A stretch of 64,000 nucleotides of DNA, taken from contig NZ_CP007595.1 of the NCBI RefSeq assembly GCF_000785535.1, positions 930,001 to 994,000 of the forward strand, in the 5' to 3' direction. The number at the start of each line of letters is the position of its first letter. Within the stretch, counting starts at the first letter, position 1. Source of the stretch: Arthrobacter sp. PAMC 25486 (lineage in GTDB: Bacteria; Actinomycetota; Actinomycetes; Actinomycetales; Micrococcaceae). A program made the position numbers and the translations under genes. The notes beneath the pieces were generated by a model. That model did no database searches. It was given only the letters and a program-made list of their open reading frames with translations, and was not told the origin of the DNA. Of the stretch, positions 58,584 to 64,000 are shown one piece after another.

Positions 58584-61268
58584 ATGTGCGGAATTGCCGG
58601 TTACTACGGTTATGGGGACGACGAATCCCTATTGCAGCAGATGAATGCGTGCATGGTGCACCGAGGCCCCGACGGCGAGGGCATCTACACGCAGGGCAAC
58701 GTAGGGCTGGCACACCGCCGTCTCTCCATCATTGATGTGGCCCACGGCCAGGAACCCATGTTCAGCGCCGACGGCGAGACGGTGCTGGTCTACAACGGCG
58801 AGGTGTACAACTACCTTGACCTGCGTGCTGAACTCGAGGCACTGGGCCGGAAGTTCACCACCAACTCGGACACCGAAGTTGTTCTGCAGTCGTACGAGGA
58901 GTGGGGCGATGCCGCCTTTGACAAGTTCAATGGCATGTTCGGCTTTGCCATCCACGACCGCAAGAACAACCGCCTGGTCCTGGCCCGCGACCACTTCGGC
59001 ATCAAGCCGCTGTACTTTGCCACGGCCGGCACCACCGAGGCCCCCACGCTGTTGTTCGGCTCGGAAATCAAGCCGCTGCTGGCCGCCAACAAGATCGAGC
59101 GCGGCATCGATGAGCGCATTTTGTTCCGCTACCTGCAGTTCCGGATTCACGACGACGAGTCCTCCACCTTCTTCGCCGGCGTGCAGAAGCTCATGCCAGG
59201 CGAAAAGCTGGTCCTGAACACGGTTGACACCGAGGCCGGGCCGGCCGGCACCGTGACTATCAGCTCCTATACCCGTTTCAAGGAAGAGCTGGCCGAACTG
59301 GCCAAGGTTGAGACCCCGTACTCCCAGGCCGTCATTGACGAATACCGGGAACGCTTCACCGAGGGTGTGCGCCTGCGCCTGCAGTCCGAAGTTCCCGTCG
59401 GCACGGCCCTGTCAGGCGGTCTGGACTCGTCCGCCGTCGTGGTGACCATCAACAAGCTGATGGCCGAGAACGCCGCCGCCACCGACTCCCTTGGTGCCAA
59501 GCAGCAGACGTTCTCGGCGATCTTCCCCAACTCCATCAACGATGAGGAGAAGTACGCCGACGCCGTCCTGGCACGGTGCGAGGGCAATGTCATCAGCCAC
59601 AAGATCCTGCCCCAGCCGGGCGAGTTTGTGGATGACCTGGAAGATTTTGTGCGCACCATGGAGGAGCCCATCATCTCCTCTGGCCCGTACGCGCAGTACC
59701 AGGTGATGCGAGAGGCCTCCAAGCACGTCACCGTGCTGCTGGACGGCCAGGGTGCCGATGAAATGATGGCCGGCTACATCCCTTACTATTTCGCGTACCT
59801 GCGCCAGCTGAAAAAGAATGGCCAGAATGCGAAGCTGGCCAAGGAACTGGCCTCCAGCTCCGATATCCTGTTCCGCCTGGCGCGTTTCCGCATTAAGGGG
59901 AAATTGACGCTCAAGAAGGAATTGGGCATTTCCGCCCTGCTGGACAAGAAGTTTACGGCGAAATACAAGTCCGAGAAATTCTCCAACATTCCGGACAACC
60001 TGAAGCTGCGCCTCATTGACGACCTGTTCCACAAGTCGCTGCCGGCTGTTTTGCGCTACGAGGACAAGAACACCATGCGTTTCTCCCTTGAGGGGCGCGT
60101 GCCGTTCCTGGACAAGGAAGTGGTGAAGTTCCTGTTCAGCCTCGACGATGAGTCGATCATCAAAGGCGGCTGGAACAAGCGGATCCTGCGCGACGCCACC
60201 CGCGATTTGCTGCCGGAGATGATCAGCAACCGCCGCAACAAGATTGGCTTCACCACCCCTGAGGCCGAATGGTTTGGGCACATGAAGGAAAAGATTTACG
60301 AAATCTTCCTTTCCAGCTCTTTCGGCGCCCGGCCGTATTGGAACCAGGACGCCGTCATTTATGCCTTTGAGGAACTCCTCAGCGGCAAGAGCTCCGGTTC
60401 CACCATGGTGTTCTGGCGTTTGATCAACACCGAATTATGGTTGCGCGAATTCTTTGACGAGCCCGAAATCAAGGCCGGCATTGAAAACAAGAGCGACTAC
60501 ATTCCCAATGCGGACAAGCAGCTCGACATCACGGTCCCCGGAGATGCCGGCACGTTCCGCCGCTACCCGCTGCGCACCGAGGTTTTCTACAAGGAAACCG
60601 ACTTTGACCCGACCGCCATGACGTACGTCAAGCGTTACTTTGACGGCCTTCCCTCCGCGGGCGGCGACCACGGCACGGCCACGGCCGACACGCCCTGGTA
60701 CCTCTTCGTGTCGGAGAAGATCGTCGCCATGACCCAGGGCCGCTCCATCCCGGTGTGGGACATCAAGGTCAGCAACTCGGCACGTTTCTTCTCCAAGTTC
60801 GTCACCCGCAACCCCGGCGGCATTGGCCTGGCCAGCCCCTGGTCCATGCAGTTGGCCATCGACGAGGTGGGCCTGCCCAAGATCATGTACGCCTCCGCAC
60901 GCTCCGTGATCGGTAAGCTCCAGGGCAAGTCGGGCGTGTTCTACGAGGTGGTGGGCAATAACATCAACGCGATCGACGGCGCCGCCGGCTACCAGGTGGG
61001 CACCTCCACCCACTCGGTGAAGTACGCACCCATCGACCCCGATGGTGTGGCCGCGCGCCTGAGCGCCCTGGTCCGGGCATCCGTCCCGGCCGAATTCGCC
61101 GCAACCTTTGCCGGCACGGCCATCATGGACGCCAACGACCTCGGCGTGGTGGCCCTGGGCCACGACACCGCCCTGACCAAGACGGTGCTCGAGGATATCT
61201 TCCGTGACAACCCGCAGGGCCAGACCACCGAGACGACCCCCATGTCACTGGTGTTCAAGCAAAAGTAG
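58584..61268 (+). CDS. Asparagine synthetase B fused to a CofE-like (F420:glutamate ligase family) domain
   Basis: The first 640 residues are a complete AsnB: Cys2 glutaminase (MCGIAGYYGY, HRGPDGEGIY) and the ATP-pyrophosphatase domain with LSGGLDSSAVV near residue 274 and DGQGADEMMAGY near 390. From about residue 655 to 894 follows an additional domain with YLFVSEKIVAMTQGRSIPVW near 702 and IMDANDLGVVALG near 848. It resembles the F420-0:gamma-glutamyl ligase (CofE, PF01996) fold. The frame is continuous and a strong terminator follows. The start ATG is preceded by GAGG. The fused domain may add an amide-bond-forming or metal/nucleotide-binding function. Whether it makes asparagine or modifies another substrate is unknown. 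Confidence 0.88.
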   Translation: MCGIAGYYGYGDDESLLQQMNACMVHRGPDGEGIYTQGNVGLAHRRLSIIDVAHGQEPMFSADGETVLVYNGEVYNYLDLRAELEALGRKFTTNSDTEVVLQSYEEWGDAAFDKFNGMFGFAIHDRKNNRLVLARDHFGIKPLYFATAGTTEAPTLLFGSEIKPLLAANKIERGIDERILFRYLQFRIHDDESSTFFAGVQKLMPGEKLVLNTVDTEAGPAGTVTISSYTRFKEELAELAKVETPYSQAVIDEYRERFTEGVRLRLQSEVPVGTALSGGLDSSAVVVTINKLMAENAAATDSLGAKQQTFSAIFPNSINDEEKYADAVLARCEGNVISHKILPQPGEFVDDLEDFVRTMEEPIISSGPYAQYQVMREASKHVTVLLDGQGADEMMAGYIPYYFAYLRQLKKNGQNAKLAKELASSSDILFRLARFRIKGKLTLKKELGISALLDKKFTAKYKSEKFSNIPDNLKLRLIDDLFHKSLPAVLRYEDKNTMRFSLEGRVPFLDKEVVKFLFSLDDESIIKGGWNKRILRDATRDLLPEMISNRRNKIGFTTPEAEWFGHMKEKIYEIFLSSSFGARPYWNQDAVIYAFEELLSGKSSGSTMVFWRLINTELWLREFFDEPEIKAGIENKSDYIPNADKQLDITVPGDAGTFRRYPLRTEVFYKETDFDPTAMTYVKRYFDGLPSAGGDHGTATADTPWYLFVSEKIVAMTQGRSIPVWDIKVSNSARFFSKFVTRNPGGIGLASPWSMQLAIDEVGLPKIMYASARSVIGKLQGKSGVFYEVVGNNINAIDGAAGYQVGTSTHSVKYAPIDPDGVAARLSALVRASVPAEFAATFAGTAIMDANDLGVVALGHDTALTKTVLEDIFRDNPQGQTTETTPMSLVFKQK

Positions 61269-61275
61269 TCCACCA

Positions 61276-61321
61276 AACCAGGCACGACGGCGGAACCAAG
61301 GATCCGCCGTCGTGCCTGGTT
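61276..61321 (+). terminator. Terminator after the AsnB fusion gene
   Basis: AACCAGGCACGACGGCGGA and TCCGCCGTCGTGCCTGGTT form a perfect 19-bp stem with an eight-base loop, seven bases after the stop. Confidence 0.85.
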
Positions 61322-61357
61322 AAACCGCTCCCGCCATATACAACTGGAAGATTCATC

Positions 61358-62041
61358 ATGGTTACACTTGCCGACTGCCAACGCACGCAGCACGCCTGGT
61401 TCAGGGCGTTGGCGCAGGCGACCGGTGGCAGGGCGTTTTCCACGCACCAGATGGACTGGGTGTGGCTGCCGGAGACGGCGGAGATGCTGTGCATGTTTCC
61501 CACCTCGATTACCGTGGCGGGGCTGGAGCCGGCACTGGCCGAGGCCGAGCGGCGCGGGGCAAAGACGGTGGGCGTGTGGATGAATGCTGCCACACGTGAG
61601 GGAATTTTGCCGCAGTACCGTTTTGAGCGTGGCTGGCAGCCCTGGTGGATGACCCGGGCGCTGGACGTGGAGTCGGTGGCTGCGGCGAGCGAGGATCCGG
61701 ACGGGCGGGTGGCGTTGACCTCCGTCCGGGCCGACGAGGTGTGGCTGGCCACTGCCCGCCACGGCGAGGAATGGGCGGGGCGGTCCTACGCCTATCTGCC
61801 GCCGGAGCAGGGCAAGAAGCATGTGGCGGGGATCTTTGACATGGTTGTGGCCCCCGAACACCGGAGGACGGGCATCGGCACGGCGTTGCTGAACCGGCTG
61901 TCCGAGGCCGCGTTCAACGCCGGCGCGGAGGACCTGATGCTCAATGCCACGCCCGACGGCCAACGGCTGTACCGGCAGCACGGATTTGAGCTGATCGGCA
62001 AGGGCCAGACGTGGTGGTTCCACCCGTCCCAGGCAGCCTAG
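61358..62041 (+). CDS. GNAT family N-acetyltransferase
   Basis: This 227-residue protein has a C-terminal GNAT domain with VVAPEHRRTGIGTALLNRLS and ATPDGQRLYRQHGFELIG. The N-terminal 120 residues resemble the second, degenerate domain of two-domain GNATs. The substrate is unknown. It has its own ATG at 61358, follows the AsnB terminator by 37 bases, and is convergent with the DapA-like gene. Confidence 0.85.
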   Translation: MVTLADCQRTQHAWFRALAQATGGRAFSTHQMDWVWLPETAEMLCMFPTSITVAGLEPALAEAERRGAKTVGVWMNAATREGILPQYRFERGWQPWWMTRALDVESVAAASEDPDGRVALTSVRADEVWLATARHGEEWAGRSYAYLPPEQGKKHVAGIFDMVVAPEHRRTGIGTALLNRLSEAAFNAGAEDLMLNATPDGQRLYRQHGFELIGKGQTWWFHPSQAA

Positions 62042-62044
62042 CTC

Positions 62045-62140
62045 CTCTCTCCCACGCCAATCCAAACGCTCCTGCAGATCCGGGGCATTCTTTCCCAACG
62101 CTCCTGCAGATCCGGGGCATTCTTTCCCAACGCTCGCGCA
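62045..62140 (-). repeat. 32-bp repeat array, three units (minus orientation)
   Basis: On the minus strand, units start at 62140, 62108 and 62076. The central unit begins TGCAGGAGCGTTGGGAAAGA; the first differs near its start and the third is degenerate after base 11. The array lies between the convergent stops at 62041 and 62148. Confidence 0.8.
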
Positions 62141-62147
62141 CTCAGGT

Positions 62148-63053
62148 CTAACCGTGGATTGCGCTGCCCAGCTGCCAGGTTTCTTCCTGGGTGGCGGCGG
62201 CAAAGGGACCCCGGGGCCCAGCCGTCGGAACGCCGATGACATTGGACAGGGCGTGCAGGGCGCCAATGGCGTGGGGCATGCCAGCCAACGATTGCGCGAT
62301 GGTCTGCAAACGCGCCAAGCTTGCACCCTGCAGCCCACCTGCACGGGCCAGGCGCCATACGTTTGCGTACTCGCCCGGCAGCAACCCGGCAAGACCGGTG
62401 TGCCATGCATCAACCTCGGGCAGTTCCGCCAACAACTGGACGTCGGAGCTCAGCCCGATTGAGAAGGCCTGCCCCACAGCTTCCCTCAACTCCCGGACCC
62501 GGCCGGCAACATTGTCGCGCCGCATAGTGTCCTTGACGGCCATCACGCGGGCATTGGCTGCCAGGAACGCCAGGGTTGCCGGGCTGACATCAAATTGGGT
62601 CTGGGCCGGCTTGTTGTAAAAGCAGATCGGCAGGGCCGTTGCTTCGGCGACAGCCATGAACAGCACCCGCACTTCCCTATCGGAGAGCGGCAGGTAGGAG
62701 AACGGGGCCAGCACCAGGCCGGCGGCACCTGCGCGTTCGGCATCTTCCGCCAGGCGGACGACTTCCCGCGTGGACGGCGCGCTCACCGCCGTGTACACCG
62801 ACAAGATGGATTCCCGCGAACCTTCCGAAGTGCCAACCATGAGTGCTGACTCCACCGCTGTTTGCACCACGGACTGGCGCTCGGCACGGTCGAAGGTCAC
62901 TCCTGCACCGGACGTGGCCAGCACGGTGACTCCCGGTAAACCCGCGAAGGCCGTGTTGCGCACGAGGTGGGCGAAGGAAATCAAGTCGGGCTCTCCGTCG
63001 TGCGCCAGTGACGTGATGGGATAAGCCACGAGGCCGGTGAAGGGCTGTGTCAC
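62148..63053 (-). CDS. Dihydrodipicolinate synthase / N-acetylneuraminate lyase family protein
   Basis: This 301-residue protein has the DapA-family TIM-barrel layout. The Schiff-base Lys is in RVMAVKDTMRRD and the conserved Tyr is in PICFYNKPAQ. The usual TTGE loop is changed to ATSGAG. It is unlikely to be the housekeeping DapA and could be an aldolase or dehydratase of another substrate. The GTG at 63053 has AAAGGA eight bases upstream; the longer open frame to 63407 is a shadow. It is flanked on both sides by arrays of a 32-bp repeat in inverted orientation. Confidence 0.82.
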   Translation of the reverse strand: MTQPFTGLVAYPITSLAHDGEPDLISFAHLVRNTAFAGLPGVTVLATSGAGVTFDRAERQSVVQTAVESALMVGTSEGSRESILSVYTAVSAPSTREVVRLAEDAERAGAAGLVLAPFSYLPLSDREVRVLFMAVAEATALPICFYNKPAQTQFDVSPATLAFLAANARVMAVKDTMRRDNVAGRVRELREAVGQAFSIGLSSDVQLLAELPEVDAWHTGLAGLLPGEYANVWRLARAGGLQGASLARLQTIAQSLAGMPHAIGALHALSNVIGVPTAGPRGPFAAATQEETWQLGSAIHG

Positions 63054-63093
63054 GTTGTCAATCCTTTGGGAAAAGTGGGAGTCCAGGCACCGT

Positions 63094-63189
63094 TGCAGGA
63101 GTGTCAGCCAAAAATGCCCCATAGCTGCAGGAGCGTTGGGGAAAAATGGCCCACAAGTGAGCGAGCGTCCGGAAGGGGCGGCGCTGCAG
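63094..63189 (+). repeat. 32-bp repeat array, three units (plus orientation)
   Basis: Units start at 63094, 63126 and 63158, exactly 32 bp apart. The second begins TGCAGGAGCGTTGGGGAAAA, matching the minus-strand array at 62045-62140. The third is degenerate. It lies between pdxS and the DapA-like gene. Confidence 0.8.
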
Positions 63190-63219
63190 GGGCTTTCCCC
63201 TGCAGCACCGCACCTGGTG

Positions 63220-64000
63220 TTACCAGCCGCGCTCGGACAGCCGGTGCGGTTCGGGGAGGTCGGCGACGTTGATGCCCACCATGGCCTCGCCGAGCCCGCG
63301 CGAAACGTCCGCAATGACGGACGGGTCGTCGAAGAACGTGGTGGCCTTGACCACGGCGGCGGCACGCTGGGCCGGGTTGCCGGACTTGAAGATGCCGGAG
63401 CCGACAAACACGCCGTCGGCGCCGAGCTGCATCATCATGGCGGCGTCGGCCGGGGTGGCGATGCCGCCGGCGGTGAACAGGACCACGGGGAGCTTGCCGG
63501 AAGCGGCAACTTCCTTGACGAGTTCGTACGGGGCCTGCAGTTCCTTGGCCGCAACGTACAGCTCATCCGCAGGCAGTGCCGCCAGCTGGGCGATCTGCGT
63601 GCGAATCTTGCGCATGTGGCCCGTGGCGTTGGAAACATCGCCCGTGCCGGCCTCGCCCTTGGATCGGATCATGGCCGCGCCCTCGTTGATGCGGCGCAGC
63701 GCCTCACCGAGGTTCGTGGCGCCACAGACGAAGGGAACCTTGAAGTTCCACTTGTCGATGTGGTGCTCGTAATCTGCCGGGGTCAGCACCTCGGACTCAT
63801 CCACGTAGTCAACGCCCAAGGATTCCAGCACCTGGGCTTCAACGAAGTGGCCAATGCGGGCCTTGGCCATCACGGGGATGGACACGGCGGCAATAATGGC
63901 GTCGATCATGTCCGGATCGCTGGCGCGGGACACGCCGCCCTGGGCACGGATGTCGGCGGGGACGCGTTCCAGTGCCATGACGGCCACGGCGCCGGCGTCT
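63220..64000 (-). CDS. pdxS: Pyridoxal 5'-phosphate synthase lyase subunit, 5' end outside window
   Basis: PdxS makes PLP from ribose 5-phosphate, glyceraldehyde 3-phosphate and ammonia from PdxT. About 260 C-terminal residues are visible. They include [20 protein letters not shown], the catalytic-Lys region [16 protein letters not shown], and the glycine-rich phosphate-binding segment with [17 protein letters not shown]. The gene runs off the right edge, so the start and the first catalytic Lys are not seen. PdxT is 5 kb downstream rather than adjacent. Confidence 0.96.
   Translation of the reverse strand, partial: DAGAVAVMALERVPADIRAQGGVSRASDPDMIDAIIAAVSIPVMAKARIGHFVEAQVLESLGVDYVDESEVLTPADYEHHIDKWNFKVPFVCGATNLGEALRRINEGAAMIRSKGEAGTGDVSNATGHMRKIRTQIAQLAALPADELYVAAKELQAPYELVKEVAASGKLPVVLFTAGGIATPADAAMMMQLGADGVFVGSGIFKSGNPAQRAAAVVKATTFFDDPSVIADVSRGLGEAMVGINVADLPEPHRLSERGW

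Noticed and set aside
62045..63189. CRISPR-like array from the 32-bp repeats
   Set aside because: Units are directly adjacent with no variable spacers, only three per array, and no cas genes are present.

Overview
The window is chromosomal DNA from a high-GC Gram-positive bacterium of the Actinobacteria, most likely an Arthrobacter-type member of the Micrococcaceae. The evidence is gene order rather than a marker gene: pdxT-yebC-ruvCAB-yajC-secDF-rel-cyclophilin-hisS-aspS-rarA-rpsD-alaS-ruvX-mltG-aroECKB-efp-nusB, then pyrR-pyrBC-carAB-pyrF-mihF-gmk-rpoZ-coaBC-metK-priA. This is the classic actinobacterial backbone, also seen in Mycobacterium. Actinobacterial versions of single genes agree: an mIHF nucleoid protein, a PriA without a working Walker A motif, frequent GTG/TTG starts and several leaderless promoters. 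Nearly all housekeeping genes lie on the minus strand. No rRNA, tRNA, IS element, prophage or CRISPR array was found.

Layout by region. 1-4331 (+): a three-gene overlapping operon of a truncated alpha/beta hydrolase, a GT4 glycosyltransferase and a large unrecognised four-TM protein. 4482-7145 (-): a DUF222/HNH (13E12-type) repeat-family protein. 7365-13853 (-): priA, metK, coaBC, rpoZ, gmk and mihF, covering replication restart, SAM and CoA synthesis, and nucleotide and nucleoid functions. 13978-22883 (-): the complete de novo UMP operon pyrR-pyrB-pyrC-(PH-like membrane protein)-carA-carB-pyrF, with a likely PyrR-binding hairpin over the pyrR ribosome binding site. 23090-24379 (+): a lone PrsW-type membrane protease. 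24505-31542 (-): nusB, efp, a TPR-like gene, the shikimate genes aroB, aroK, aroC and aroE, and mltG. 31539-38456 (-): ruvX, alaS, two small membrane proteins, rpsD and rarA.

The middle and right part hold accessory genes between conserved blocks: a divergent Vms1-like release-factor homologue, two GNAT acetyltransferases, a beta-helix-like protein, an AbiEi-like protein and a dihydrodipicolinate-synthase-family enzyme. The conserved genes there are aspS, hisS, a membrane cyclophilin, a DUF349 protein, rel (ppGpp), secD/secF/yajC (translocon accessory), ruvCAB, yebC and pdxT. The start of pdxS lies beyond the right edge.

The most unusual items are as follows. (1) An 894-residue asparagine synthetase carries a C-terminal domain resembling F420:glutamate ligase (CofE). 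(2) An 81-bp structured repeat occurs twice and begins exactly with the stop codon of the upstream gene in both places. (3) Arrays of a 32-bp repeat flank the DapA-like gene in inverted orientation. (4) ruvC can only start at a CTG codon. (5) A candidate PyrR operator sits at the 5' end of the pyr mRNA. (6) The Vms1-like protein has lost its catalytic loop.
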